A DNA stretch of 64,000 bases from DYKG01 sp964596185 (GCA_964596185.1 CAZQUE010000018.1:1-64000); one strand, 5' to 3'; positions 25,938 to 35,668 are shown, numbered from the stretch's first letter. Translations and numbers: made by a program. The notes: generated by a model from the letters alone, not told the origin.

Positions 25938-26459
25938 TTAAAATGATTCTACAACCTTTTGCAGAATTTCAATCTCACCAGCATCGAGCCATTGGTCGAC
26001 CAGAAAAACATGAATTTGTTTGTCATCGACAAGCGCACTTCGAAAGGATTTTTCACCTGATTCGGCCAATTCTGGGGGAATGGGTGCAAGCACTCCTTCT
26101 TTCAGGCGGTATTCAATGTCATCGGCAACAACAGCCATGTAAACCCCGGGTTTAACCGTAAAAATCATTAGCCGCGAATCGTCGGTCGTTTCGTAATTTT
26201 TTTCCAGACCTATCCGGTGTCGGACGTTGATCACCGGAACCACCGTACCGCGAACGTTAACGACTCCCATCAGCAAATCAGATTGCTGCGGAACACTTAT
26301 CAGGGGGCCGGGCATGACAACTTCAGTAACATCTACCGCGGGCACAACAAAAGATTTAGCGGCAAATCTGAACAGAAAAAACTTTTCCATTCTGCCATCG
26401 CCATTTCTAGCTCTGCTATTTTCGGCGATTCTTCTGATCAGAGGCAAAATTTGTGACAT
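25938..26459 (-). CDS. CheW-like adaptor protein
   Basis: 173 aa. A CheW SH3-like domain covers about residues 24-165: FFLFRFAAKSFVVPA, VTEVV, LLMGVVNVRGTVVPVINVR. CheW proteins couple receptors to CheA. This copy lies outside the main chemotaxis operon, next to rubredoxin, and is only loosely similar to the copy at 40613-41131. It may serve a separate receptor set. GGAG precedes the 26459 start; a second Met at residue 24 is possible. Confidence 0.85.
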   Translation of the reverse strand: MSQILPLIRRIAENSRARNGDGRMEKFFLFRFAAKSFVVPAVDVTEVVMPGPLISVPQQSDLLMGVVNVRGTVVPVINVRHRIGLEKNYETTDDSRLMIFTVKPGVYMAVVADDIEYRLKEGVLAPIPPELAESGEKSFRSALVDDKQIHVFLVDQWLDAGEIEILQKVVESF

Positions 26460-26576
26460 TTATCTGACTCCAGCAGCGAATATTGCTCAAGCCACACGCC
26501 CGCCTGCCTGCACCACCTTTGTTGTCAACGGCTTCCAGCCATTATCAGCAAAAACCTGCAGCTTATTAGAGCAAAC

Positions 26577-26605
26577 TTGATACTACCAGAAAAAACTTTT
26601 AGATA
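26577..26605 (+). promoter_or_regulatory. Possible sigma-70 promoter of the PilZ gene
   Basis: TTGATA (26577-26582), 17-base spacer, TAGATA (26600-26605); about 50 bases before the start. Confidence 0.45.
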
Positions 26606-26658
26606 AAATACTTTTTTCGAGTTAAAATTCTTATAGAGATAGTTTTTAAGAGGGAAAT

Positions 26659-28074
26659 ATGCTTGATATCGCCAGATTGATCGACTGGCTCTCGGGAACC
26701 GGCATACAGGAAAAATCATCGTCTTCTTCGCATTCGGAAAGGCGCCAATTCGAGCGTTTGCCATTACAAGACTGCAGCATTTATCTTGGCTCTGATGGCC
26801 CATTTCCACTGCTAAACCTTAGTTTTGGCGGTATGCGCGTCGATCTTGGCCGGTATGAAAAACTTGCCGAGCTAAAAATAGGACAGGAATTGAATTGCGA
26901 CATTTTTCTCGAAAACATTCTGATCAATAATAGAATCATGATTAGAAATTTGGAAAATGGTTTGGCTGGTTGCGCATTTGCAAAGTTTTCGGCCACCGAA
27001 GCCAGAATAGTCAATGCTTTCCTCAAACCGAGAATTCTCGGGTTTTCTCTACGTGAGATCGATAACGCCAGACTTAGAAACGAAGATGAAAATTTGCGAA
27101 TGCGCTGGTTTCAAGGCAAAGACGGCACCCAGATTTTTCTCTGGCAAACCATGTCCGGTGAAAATGTTAAACAGGAATTTTATTTCCTGGACTATTTCAT
27201 CGGCTGGCAAAATAACCAGGAAGATTTAAAAACCGGCATTATCAAAGAAAGCTCAAAAAAAAGTTTTGGGCGGCTTTCTCCTGAATCCGTAGCCTTTTTC
27301 AACATGCCCTCTTATCGCGCCCTGAAGCTCGGCCGAACGATTCTTTCATCTTCCAGACTTCCCGCCGACGCTAAAGACCATCTATTCAAGAGCATTACCA
27401 GAGAAGAAAAGCGACTTTACCATCGCTATGTAATCAAAAACAACGAAGTCTGTTTCGCACCCGATCAACAACCTAATCTACTGATCCCGGTTTTAAATCT
27501 CAGCTTGCAAGGAATCGCGCTGCTGACCACGCCCGATTTCAGGTTCGATCGCAAGAAACAATTTTCAGGCACTCTTCAATTGGCAACCCGACAGATAAGA
27601 GTCTTGTTCAAGCCTGCTTATGAAGAGGCCCATTTTTGCGGTGGCAGCATCGAAGGTGATGATGAGGCAATGCAGAAATTTTCCGAATTTCTCGCACCAA
27701 GACTGCTGGCACAATATCTTGAAAAAGTCCCTGCGCCGATTGAAGTTCCGATGAAAACCGGGTCGGGCGTGTCGGTTTCATTGTTTACCGGACTGCACAA
27801 CACTCACGTCTTGTCTCTTGTTGGGCCAGACGCAAAACTTCTTGGCGGCAGAATAGTATTCATGAATAACATTGTCAGATATCACCTCAATAGCCTGAAA
27901 TTGTATCGATGCTCAGAAAGCGTTATTTTTCCAGGCGACTGGGATATACCAGCCCATATACTGCACGATGAAAAAGATCTGGATGAACAAGCCCGATATT
28001 TCTGCAAAGAGCTTTTGGAAAATTCTCAAGTTGCTGATGCAACCAAAGAAGCATGGCTTGAAGCGCTTTCGTGA
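26659..28074 (+). CDS. Protein with two PilZ-like domains (possible c-di-GMP effector)
   Basis: 471 aa; GAGGGAAAT precedes the start. Two PilZ-type signatures are seen. The first is SERRQFERLP (about 25-34) followed by LNLSFGGM (about 53-60). The second is EEKRLYHRY (about 250-258) followed by LNLSLQGI (about 278-285). In PilZ proteins the RxxxR and (D/N)xSxxG motifs bind cyclic di-GMP. The first copy fits well (RRxxxR); the second keeps NxSxxG but its Arg motif is less regular. Regions about 110-245 and 350-471 are unassigned. No transmembrane segments. It probably senses c-di-GMP to adjust motility or surface behaviour. Confidence 0.75.
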   Translation: MLDIARLIDWLSGTGIQEKSSSSSHSERRQFERLPLQDCSIYLGSDGPFPLLNLSFGGMRVDLGRYEKLAELKIGQELNCDIFLENILINNRIMIRNLENGLAGCAFAKFSATEARIVNAFLKPRILGFSLREIDNARLRNEDENLRMRWFQGKDGTQIFLWQTMSGENVKQEFYFLDYFIGWQNNQEDLKTGIIKESSKKSFGRLSPESVAFFNMPSYRALKLGRTILSSSRLPADAKDHLFKSITREEKRLYHRYVIKNNEVCFAPDQQPNLLIPVLNLSLQGIALLTTPDFRFDRKKQFSGTLQLATRQIRVLFKPAYEEAHFCGGSIEGDDEAMQKFSEFLAPRLLAQYLEKVPAPIEVPMKTGSGVSVSLFTGLHNTHVLSLVGPDAKLLGGRIVFMNNIVRYHLNSLKLYRCSESVIFPGDWDIPAHILHDEKDLDEQARYFCKELLENSQVADATKEAWLEALS

Positions 28075-28082
28075 AGCAAAAA

Positions 28083-28111
28083 TTGCTGAATCGGCAATTT
28101 AGTGATATTCT
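28083..28111 (+). promoter_or_regulatory. Possible sigma-70 promoter of rph-rdgB
   Basis: TTGCTG (28083-28088), 17-base spacer, TATTCT (28106-28111), about 45 bases before the rph start. Confidence 0.5.
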
Positions 28112-28155
28112 GTCGAAAAATTATCCCAAACAAGCCGATTCTGGAGGAAATACCA

Positions 28156-28883
<728 letters not shown>

Positions 28884-28887
<4 letters not shown>

Positions 28888-29468
28888 AAACAATCTGGGT
28901 TGCAACCGGCAATGCTCACAAACTGATTGAAATATCAGAAATCCTCGGCTCCGATATCCTTCTGAAGAGTTTTAAAGACATTGAAAACTCTCCGGATGTG
29001 GTGGAAGATGGTTCAACATATCTGGAAAATGCCGAGATCAAAGCCCGAGCATTGTTCAGCATTGTCGGTCAGCCCGTAATTGCCGATGATTCAGGCTTAG
29101 AGGTAGATGCGCTGGGTGGTAGGCCCGGCATTCATTCGGCCAGATATTCAGGCGATGATACCAACCACGATCGGAATATCAGCAAGTTGCTCAAGGAGCT
29201 GGACGACCTACCTCTGGAAAAAAGAACGGCCAGGTTTCGCTGCGTGATAGTCTATATAGACCAAAACGGAGTCAGCCATAACTTTGAAGGGATTTTCCCC
29301 GGCTACATAGGATTTGCCCGCTCAGGACAAGGTGGTTTTGGCTATGATCCGGTTTTCTTTCTCAAAGAGCGCAACTGCTCCGTAGCTGAACTAAGTTCTG
29401 AAGAAAAAAATCGCCTGAGCCATCGCAGCCTGGCCATAGAAAAATTAAAAAAATTCCTCCAGCTTTAA
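28884..29468 (+). CDS. rdgB: XTP/dITP pyrophosphatase (RdgB/HAM1 family)
   Basis: 194 aa. It hydrolyses non-canonical purine triphosphates (dITP, XTP) to monophosphates, keeping them out of DNA and RNA. Family motifs: ATGNAHKLIEI at the start, VVEDGSTYLENAEIKAR, ADDSGLEVDALGGRPGIHSARYSG, and GQGGFGYDPVF plus the closing LSHRSLA. Translation is coupled to rph by a 4-base overlap. Confidence 0.97.
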
Positions 29469-29536
29469 CGAGCAACCCATCCAAATCGCCATCAGTAGCC
29501 TATTTTAGGTTTCTTAATATTTTTTTACAAAAGGGG

Positions 29537-29565
29537 TTACGGGTTGGTTATTTTATTCTTATAAT
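29537..29565 (+). promoter_or_regulatory. Sigma-70-type promoter of the Lys-rich protein gene
   Basis: TTACGG (29537-29542), 17-base spacer, perfect TATAAT (29560-29565); about 45 bases before the start. Confidence 0.65.
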
Positions 29566-29610
29566 CAATTTCAAGTTAAACAAAACAAGAACCACTGGAG
29601 GTCATAAGTA

Positions 29611-30036
29611 ATGAGTAAAGTGTACAGAATCCTCGCAGTCCTTCTTCTTACATTCGCGATGTTCTTAACTGCCGGCGAAAACCAGGAAGCCTTCGCCAAG
29701 AAAAGCAAAAAGACTTCATGGATCAAAAAAGCATCTCGCAAAATCAAAAGAAACATCAAGAAAACTGCCAAGAAAACCAGACGTGCTTTCGTTAAAGCCG
29801 GCTGCAAAGTTACCAATGCCGTAATGGATAGCGCTGTTAAAGCCAAATCAAAAATCACCCGCAAAAAAGCCAAAAAGACCTGGGTTAAAGGCCACTACAA
29901 AAAAGGCAACAAAAAACACACCAAAGGTCACTTCAGAAAAGTCAGCAAAAAAGGCAAGAGAAGTTCAGGATCAAGCAGTGCAGCACCCAGCGGTCAGCCA
30001 CTTCCTTCACAGGATCCATTAATGCCTAACTTCTAA
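29611..30036 (+). CDS. Small secreted Lys-rich protein
   Basis: 141 aa; GGAGGTCAT precedes the start. A signal peptide covers about residues 1-29 (cleavage after EAFA). The mature part is extremely basic, about one third Lys, with many KK and KKxKK runs and a WVKGHYKKG-type segment repeated imperfectly (WVKGHYKKGNKKHTKGHFRK). A single Cys is present. The Ser/Pro tail is neutral. Composition resembles nucleic-acid- or polyanion-binding proteins, but the signal peptide places it outside the cytoplasm. It is monocistronic, with its own promoter and terminator. Function unknown. Confidence 0.8.
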   Translation: MSKVYRILAVLLLTFAMFLTAGENQEAFAKKSKKTSWIKKASRKIKRNIKKTAKKTRRAFVKAGCKVTNAVMDSAVKAKSKITRKKAKKTWVKGHYKKGNKKHTKGHFRKVSKKGKRSSGSSSAAPSGQPLPSQDPLMPNF

Positions 30037-30052
30037 TCGAAAAAGTTTATTC

Positions 30053-30087
30053 AAAACGGGTTTGCAAATTGCAAACCCGTTTTGCTT
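30053..30087 (+). terminator. Terminator of the Lys-rich protein gene
   Basis: A perfect 13-bp stem (30053-30065 with 30071-30083, AAAACGGGTTTGC) with a 5-base loop, followed by T-rich sequence. Confidence 0.88.
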
Positions 30088-30175
30088 TTAGGCAATGCCA
30101 GCAACATGTTTTTCTTGTATTAAAAGACGGGCTATTTTATTCTAAAAACAGACAAAACCATCGAGGAGCAACCAA

Positions 30176-30628
30176 ATGGGAGCCATTAAAGGCAAGATTC
30201 AGAAGGGTCTTGGCGAATCAAAAAACACCGTGCGGGAACAAATACCTTTCTTTAAGAAGGTTTTTCCTGAAGTTGCCGACTGCAAAGCGGGCACAATCAA
30301 TATTCTACTTGAAAAACCTCTGGTAATAATCAGCCCTGATTTTACCACCGAACCCCTGCCCTGGCATCCTGCATTCAAGATCGTCAAAGGCGGCGAAGTT
30401 TTCAAATTTCTTAGAATTACTCTAAAAATAGATGGCTGCGAACCGGTCAAAGCCTGGATTTACCAGGCACAATTTTCTCCTTACCATGAAAACCCTTATT
30501 ATATCGAAGTTATAGCTCCTGAATTAGCTTTTAGCGGAACGCCGAATTGCGAAATAGAAGTTCAGGCCAACTGCTTCGAAGGTCTTGTTGTAATCGGAGA
30601 ATCTGAAAGAGTCACAGGAAAAGCCTGA
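30176..30628 (+). CDS. Uncharacterised protein, faintly like the CTP-dependent riboflavin kinase beta-barrel (DUF120)
   Basis: 150 aa; GAGGAG lies upstream of the start. It is a beta-rich protein without signal peptide or membrane segments. The pattern GTINILLEKPL, then a central WIYQAQFSPYHENPYYIEVIAPEL and a closing IEVQ recalls the archaeal RibK/DUF120 fold (GTLN near the start, EVIAP later). Identity is low and nucleotide-binding residues cannot be confirmed by eye. It lies 13 bases before the MBL-fold gene and is probably cotranscribed with it. Treat the RibK link as a lead only. Confidence 0.6.
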   Translation: MGAIKGKIQKGLGESKNTVREQIPFFKKVFPEVADCKAGTINILLEKPLVIISPDFTTEPLPWHPAFKIVKGGEVFKFLRITLKIDGCEPVKAWIYQAQFSPYHENPYYIEVIAPELAFSGTPNCEIEVQANCFEGLVVIGESERVTGKA

Positions 30629-30641
30629 AAAAAGTTTGCGA

Positions 30642-31523
30642 ATGGAACTGACAAAAATTACAGACCGGGTAAGGCTTATTGTTGGCCCAGCCAACGTCGG
30701 AATAGTTCTATTAGAAAACAGTGAGATAGTTTTAATCGATTCCGGCCTCGATGAAAAACATGCAGCAAAGATTCATGAATTGCTGGCCGACTATCGCTTC
30801 AAGGTCAGCGCAATACTCAACACCCATGCCCACGCTGATCACATTGGCGGAAACGCTTTTTTTCAGCAGAAAACAGGATGCAAGGTTTTTGCTTCGATTC
30901 TTGAAGCACCAATGGTTAAACAACCCCTGATTCAATCGGCAGTTCTATTTTCTGGAGCTCCGGTAAACGAGTTAACCAACAGATTTATCATGGCCAATCC
31001 CAGCAGGGTCGAGGTTCTTCCAGAGAAAAACATCCACTTTGCCGATCTCGAGATAAAAATAATCGATCTGCCCGGCCATTCTGTTAACCAGAAAGGCTTT
31101 GAGGTTGACGGAGTCGCTTTTGTCGCCGATTCCATTTTTCCGGAAAGCTTTTTCAAGAAACAGAGATTGCCTTTTATTTATGACCCGGCAACGCAAATGG
31201 AAACAATCGAAAAACTGCGCAACTACAGGGCACATTTTTTTGTTGGCGGTCACTTCCAACCGACTCGGGACATTGGCCCGATGCTTGAATTAAATTACGC
31301 ATCAATAAAGGATTCCATCGATTTTTTGCGTGATCTGCTCAAAATTCCTCAACCACAGGATAGAATCATAAAAACCTTTCTCGATCATTTCGGCATCAGA
31401 AAAAACAACTGGGAATATTTCCTTTACAGAGCAACGGTCAATGGATATCTTTCTTCATTGTACAAACATGGACAAATTAAATATCGCGTAATGGAGAACC
31501 TGCTCGTCTGGTATGCCCTATAA
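30642..31523 (+). CDS. Metallo-beta-lactamase-fold hydrolase
   Basis: 293 aa from ATG 30642 (a TTG two codons upstream is possible). It shows the zinc-binding motif NTHAHADHIGG (HxHxDH), a later LPGHS His, the VADSIF Asp and GGHFQP His. The arrangement matches the glyoxalase-II/MBL-fold hydrolase superfamily. The substrate may be a thioester, lactone or phosphoester; sequence alone does not choose. It overlaps the next small gene by 11 bases. Confidence 0.9.
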   Translation: MELTKITDRVRLIVGPANVGIVLLENSEIVLIDSGLDEKHAAKIHELLADYRFKVSAILNTHAHADHIGGNAFFQQKTGCKVFASILEAPMVKQPLIQSAVLFSGAPVNELTNRFIMANPSRVEVLPEKNIHFADLEIKIIDLPGHSVNQKGFEVDGVAFVADSIFPESFFKKQRLPFIYDPATQMETIEKLRNYRAHFFVGGHFQPTRDIGPMLELNYASIKDSIDFLRDLLKIPQPQDRIIKTFLDHFGIRKNNWEYFLYRATVNGYLSSLYKHGQIKYRVMENLLVWYAL

Positions 31524-31902
31524 ATTTCAAAAAATATTAATTCTCATTCTGATCTCTTTGCCTCTTAGCCTGCCCATTCATTCTCAGGAAATGCGCCGCT
31601 GGCTTCGGGTACCTTTTTCTGGTGTCCCTGCCATAACCAGGCATGAATTACAGAAAAGCGATCAGGCCGGGCGCGTCTTCTTGAATCGTTACGAAAAAAC
31701 GCCCGGATCGGCATTGATGAAAATGATACGCAAAAACTTTCCGGAACTCTGGCCCAATATAAAAGTTAAAGACGATTCCATTGATACCAGCAAATCGACG
31801 TTGCTTCTGGAAAGCCTGCAAATCGAAGCCGATGAGTTTAAAAGGAACGCAACGGCAACCCTGGCAACTGACAACGCGTCAACGACCGGTTCGCTTTTTT
31901 AG
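31513..31902 (+). CDS. Small secreted protein of unknown function
   Basis: 129 aa. The signal peptide is about residues 1-24 (cleavage near IHSQ). The mature part has no cysteines and no recognised motif, with a RWLRVPFSGVPAITRHE segment and a polar Thr/Ala-rich C-terminus. The start overlaps the end of the MBL-fold gene, so translation is probably coupled. Function unknown. Confidence 0.65.
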   Translation: MPYKFQKILILILISLPLSLPIHSQEMRRWLRVPFSGVPAITRHELQKSDQAGRVFLNRYEKTPGSALMKMIRKNFPELWPNIKVKDDSIDTSKSTLLLESLQIEADEFKRNATATLATDNASTTGSLF

Positions 31903-31909
31903 TTTTGAA

Positions 31910-31939
31910 TTGAGTATTGAACTGCTGATCTGTTAAAAT
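31910..31939 (+). promoter_or_regulatory. Possible sigma-70 promoter of the HEAT-repeat gene
   Basis: TTGAGT (31910-31915), 18-base spacer, TAAAAT (31934-31939). Confidence 0.4.
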
Positions 31940-31952
31940 AGATTTAAACATT

Positions 31953-33089
31953 ATGGTCAGCAACAAAACCTACAAAGTAATCATACCTTATTCTGAATCG
32001 GCTAACCCGCGCAAGAAGTTCAAAATCGAGTATTCTATCGAAGCAGCCGACAGGGCCTCTGCCTTGAAAAAGGCTGAATATGAATTTTCATCCTATTCCG
32101 ATTACAACAGCGCTTCATGGGTCAGAATGATCGAACGCGAGGGAATCAGAATCTGGAAAATTTTACCCGACATGCCGCAAACCCCTTCTCATATCGATGA
32201 GTTAGCAGCAAAACTGGAATCAGATGATGAAGATGTAATCTATAACTGTCTCAAGGCCCTTGGCGAGATTGAAGATGCCAGTGCCAGCGATAGAATAATC
32301 AAGCTTTTTTCACACACTAACCCGGAAATCGTTGCTCTCGCCGTTGAAACCCTTGGCAAAATCGGCGATCCCAGCAACCTCAATGCAATCATGAATCTCT
32401 ACAAGCCTGATCGGCACCCAAGAATAAAGGCCTGTATCGTCACCGCAGTCGGTAAAATTGCCCTGCCCGATGATGAGATTCTGGGCTTTATCGCTAAAGC
32501 TCTGGTGGATAACGATGCGCGAGTCAGAGCCAATGCGGTTGAGGCACTTGACAACCTTGAAATTGCCGGAACCGCGAAACTTTTATTGCCTCTGCTGGAA
32601 GATGAAGACAACCGTGTTCGAGCAAATGTCATCAAGGCGTTATGGAACAAAGACGACCAGAACAAGCTGCTTGAAGCATTGAAAACCATGGCCAGCGATG
32701 AAAACCCCTGGATGAAAACTTCATGTATTTTTGTATTGGACAAGGTCGACATTCCAGGTCGCATCGAACTGCTGGCCGACATGTGTCTTGAAGAGCATCC
32801 CAAGGTTCGGCAAAATGCTCGCGAGGCTATTTTCAAGGTCAACAATCTTGAATGTCTGCCTTATTGGCTGGAACTTATCAGTAGCGAACAGGAGCTGGCA
32901 ATGGTATCAGAAAAAGTATTGCGCTTCGGCGAAAAGGCTCTTACCCCGCTTTTGAGCTTTCAGGGTAATACCGAGCTTGCCCGCAAAAATGCCGCCACCC
33001 TGCTCGATCTTCTCGAACAGCAAACATTAGCAAAATCCGGTTGGATAAGTTGGCTGAAAACCAAGCAGAAAAGATTGTTCAAATCCTGA
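31953..33089 (+). CDS. HEAT-repeat protein with N-terminal unique domain
   Basis: 378 aa. Residues about 1-75 form a small mixed domain ending in RIWKILPDMP. From about 80 to 340 there are at least seven HEAT/PBS-lyase-type repeats with the pattern of paired helices and the motif DxxVRxxAxxALxxL (for example DNDARVRANAVEALDNL, DEDNRVRANVIKALWN, EEHPKVRQNAREAI). Such repeats make protein-binding solenoids. No catalytic residues or signal peptide. It stands alone before ftsH. Partner unknown. Confidence 0.85.
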   Translation: MVSNKTYKVIIPYSESANPRKKFKIEYSIEAADRASALKKAEYEFSSYSDYNSASWVRMIEREGIRIWKILPDMPQTPSHIDELAAKLESDDEDVIYNCLKALGEIEDASASDRIIKLFSHTNPEIVALAVETLGKIGDPSNLNAIMNLYKPDRHPRIKACIVTAVGKIALPDDEILGFIAKALVDNDARVRANAVEALDNLEIAGTAKLLLPLLEDEDNRVRANVIKALWNKDDQNKLLEALKTMASDENPWMKTSCIFVLDKVDIPGRIELLADMCLEEHPKVRQNAREAIFKVNNLECLPYWLELISSEQELAMVSEKVLRFGEKALTPLLSFQGNTELARKNAATLLDLLEQQTLAKSGWISWLKTKQKRLFKS

Positions 33090-33122
33090 ATCAGGGCTTT
33101 ACCAAGCCCAAAGTTTTTGCAT

Positions 33123-33151
33123 TTGATAAAGCCAGTCTATTGTGATAGGAT
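33123..33151 (+). promoter_or_regulatory. Possible sigma-70 promoter of ftsH
   Basis: TTGATA (33123-33128), 17-base spacer, TAGGAT (33146-33151); about 50 bases before the start. Confidence 0.5.
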
Positions 33152-33200
33152 TACAGCCTGCATCAGTGTAGACATCCAATAATTTTACAGGCACAGGAAT

Positions 33201-35201
33201 ATGAAAGAACAACCAACGAGAATGAAAACGATCGCTCTGTACGCACTGCTGTTGATTCTTCTACTCACAGCATTCACCAATATTGCCAATACCAAGAAAG
33301 TTGACCGACTTACCTATTCGGAATTTCTGAATATTCTTCAGGGCAATGATACCAGCCGAAAGATTTTGCGCATCAAGATCAACGAAAGAGAAATAACCGG
33401 CAGAATTCAAAAACAGGTTACTCTTGGTACCGGCAACGAAGCGACAACTTCGCATTTTCACACCGTCGCTCCTGAAGATCCTGGTCTGATGGAAATCATC
33501 AGAAAAAGCAACGTAATTATCGAAGCGGAACCGCCGGCACAAATGTCGTGGTGGTTGAATCTTCTGATCAACTGGTTCCCGTTCATTCTTCTAATTGGCG
33601 CATGGCTGTACATTCTGCAAAAAATGCAGGGCGGCGGAGCAAAAGCTCTCAGCTTTGGCAAAAGTCGTGCGAGAATGGTTGATCCAACTGAAAAGAAAAT
33701 CCTTTTCAAAGATGTTGCCGGAGTAAGCGAAGCCAAGGAAGATCTGCTTGAAGTAGTTGAGTTCCTTCGTGACCCCAAAAAATTCACCGATCTCGGCGCA
33801 AAAATACCCAGAGGGGTTTTACTTTTTGGCCCTCCAGGCACCGGAAAAACCCTGCTGGCAAGAGCAGTCGCCGGCGAAGCAAATGTACCCTTCTTTAACA
33901 TTTCCGGATCTGAATTTGTGGAAATGTTCGTCGGTGTCGGTGCGTCCCGCGTCAGAGACCTGTTCGAACAGGCCCGCAAGAATGCGCCATGTATCATCTT
34001 CATGGATGAAATAGATGCAGTTGGCCGACAGCGTGGCGCAGGACTTGGCGGTGGGCACGATGAACGTGAGCAGACGTTGAACCAGCTCCTCGTCGAGATG
34101 GACGGCTTTGACAATACCAAAGGTATCATTCTGGTTGCTGCAACCAACCGTCCCGATGTTCTTGATCCGGCACTTCTTCGCCCGGGTCGTTTCGATCGAC
34201 GAATCGTCGTAGATCAGCCCGATATACTCGGCAGAGAAGAAATTCTCAAGATTCATGTGCGCGACAAACCTATTGCCGAAGATGTTGATTTAAGTGTTCT
34301 GGCTCGCCGAACACCAGGTTTTGTCGGGGCAGATCTCGCCAACCTGACCAATGAAGCGGCCATACTTGCTGCGCGCTGTGGTAGAAAAATCGTGACCATG
34401 AATGATTTTGAGGCTTCGATCGACAAGGTCATCGCTGGCTCAGAAAGAAAAAGCCGCATCATTTCAGAAAAGGAAAAAGAAAACACAGCATTCCATGAAA
34501 TGGGACACGCTCTGGTTGCGGCTTTCTTGCCAGGGACTGATCCGGTACATAAAATTACCATTATTCCCCGTGGTATGGCTCTTGGCTTAACCATGCAATT
34601 GCCGGTTGAAGATCGCCTGACCGTTTCTAAAACCCATCTCTTTCACCAACTGTGCATTTTACTTGGTGGCCGCGTAGCCGAATCTCTGGTCTTCAACGAA
34701 ATTACCTCAGGTGCCAGAAATGACATCGAGCGGGCCACAAAAATTGCCAGAAAAATGGTTTGCGAATTGGGCATGAGCGAAGAAATAGGACCGTTACATC
34801 TTGGCGACGATAACCAGACGGTTTTTCTTGGCCGCGAATTCAATACCAGAACCGATATTTCCGAAGAAACCGCCCGAAAAATAGACAAAGAAATCAAGGA
34901 TTTGATTGACAGCGCGTACAAAAAAGCGACACAGATTCTCACCGACAATCGTGACAAGCTTGAAACTCTTTCAAGAATGTTGCTTGAACGCGAGACCATT
35001 AATGCAAATGAATTTCAGGATCTGCTGCAGGGCAAAGAACTTGCTCCATTGCCAAACAAAAAACAGATTGTCGATAAAGCAGTCGAAGCCATTGCCAATG
35101 CAGAAAATCCCGAGGAAAGCTCAACTGAAGTAGAGACTCCGGCGGATACTGACAAATCAGCGAAAAAAGAGAAGCCGGAAGGCGAAAACTACCAGAAGTA
35201 A
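33201..35201 (+). CDS. ftsH: ATP-dependent zinc metalloprotease FtsH
   Basis: 666 aa. It is a membrane-anchored hexameric AAA+ protease that degrades misfolded membrane proteins and selected regulators. TM1 is about 9-26, a short periplasmic domain follows, and TM2 is about 116-137. AAA+ motifs: Walker A FGPPGTGKT, Walker B IIFMDEIDAVGRQRG and the second region of homology (ATNRPDVLDPALLRPGRFDR). The zinc site is HEMGH (motif HExxH) with a downstream Asp. The C-terminal tail (about 620-666) is acidic/Lys-rich and disordered. Own promoter; ends in a bidirectional terminator facing the chemotaxis region. Confidence 0.98.
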   Translation: MKEQPTRMKTIALYALLLILLLTAFTNIANTKKVDRLTYSEFLNILQGNDTSRKILRIKINEREITGRIQKQVTLGTGNEATTSHFHTVAPEDPGLMEIIRKSNVIIEAEPPAQMSWWLNLLINWFPFILLIGAWLYILQKMQGGGAKALSFGKSRARMVDPTEKKILFKDVAGVSEAKEDLLEVVEFLRDPKKFTDLGAKIPRGVLLFGPPGTGKTLLARAVAGEANVPFFNISGSEFVEMFVGVGASRVRDLFEQARKNAPCIIFMDEIDAVGRQRGAGLGGGHDEREQTLNQLLVEMDGFDNTKGIILVAATNRPDVLDPALLRPGRFDRRIVVDQPDILGREEILKIHVRDKPIAEDVDLSVLARRTPGFVGADLANLTNEAAILAARCGRKIVTMNDFEASIDKVIAGSERKSRIISEKEKENTAFHEMGHALVAAFLPGTDPVHKITIIPRGMALGLTMQLPVEDRLTVSKTHLFHQLCILLGGRVAESLVFNEITSGARNDIERATKIARKMVCELGMSEEIGPLHLGDDNQTVFLGREFNTRTDISEETARKIDKEIKDLIDSAYKKATQILTDNRDKLETLSRMLLERETINANEFQDLLQGKELAPLPNKKQIVDKAVEAIANAENPEESSTEVETPADTDKSAKKEKPEGENYQK

Positions 35202-35210
35202 GTGGGTAAT

Positions 35211-35243
35211 AAAAAAAGAGGCTGTTTTCAGCCTCTTTTTTTT
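35211..35243. terminator. Bidirectional terminator between ftsH and cheY
   Basis: The stem GAGGCTG/CAGCCTC (35218-35224 with 35229-35235) is flanked by an A run before and a T run after, so it works in both directions. Confidence 0.9.
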
Positions 35244-35265
35244 GTCTAAATTTTAAAAAATCGGT

Positions 35266-35634
35266 TCAGCCAAGCACCTGTTTTACGGTTGCAAGAACCC
35301 TTTCCGGCTGAAGGGGTTTAACCAGAAAGCTTTTGGCACCAGCCATGACCGCAGCCTTAACTTTATCGACCTGCCCCATGGCTGAGCACATGATGATTTT
35401 GGCATTTGGATCTATCGCCAGAATTTTTTTTACCGCTGTAATTCCATCCATGTCAGGCATAGTAATATCCATGGTAACCAGATCAGGTTTATGTTGGGCG
35501 TAAAGCTCTACCGCCTCGTTACCGTTTGCAGCCTCGCCAACCACTTCAAACTCATTGTTCTCAAAAAGATGCTTTAGCATCAGTCTCATGATGGTAGCGT
35601 CATCAACGATCAGAATTTTCTTTGCCACAGCCAA
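35266..35634 (-). CDS. CheY-type single-domain response regulator
   Basis: 122 aa receiver domain: acidic D11/D12, phosphoacceptor D56 (VTMDITMPDMDG), the CSA Ser/Ala switch segment and Lys in VKPLQ. It has no output domain. Located at the end of the chemotaxis cluster with its own strong promoter, it may be the motor-binding CheY or a phosphate sink. Two CheY-like genes exist in the cluster (see 44465-44854). Confidence 0.93.
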   Translation of the reverse strand: MAVAKKILIVDDATIMRLMLKHLFENNEFEVVGEAANGNEAVELYAQHKPDLVTMDITMPDMDGITAVKKILAIDPNAKIIMCSAMGQVDKVKAAVMAGAKSFLVKPLQPERVLATVKQVLG

Positions 35635-35668
35635 CCTCGTTCTGATTAATATACATTCTTACGTACAA

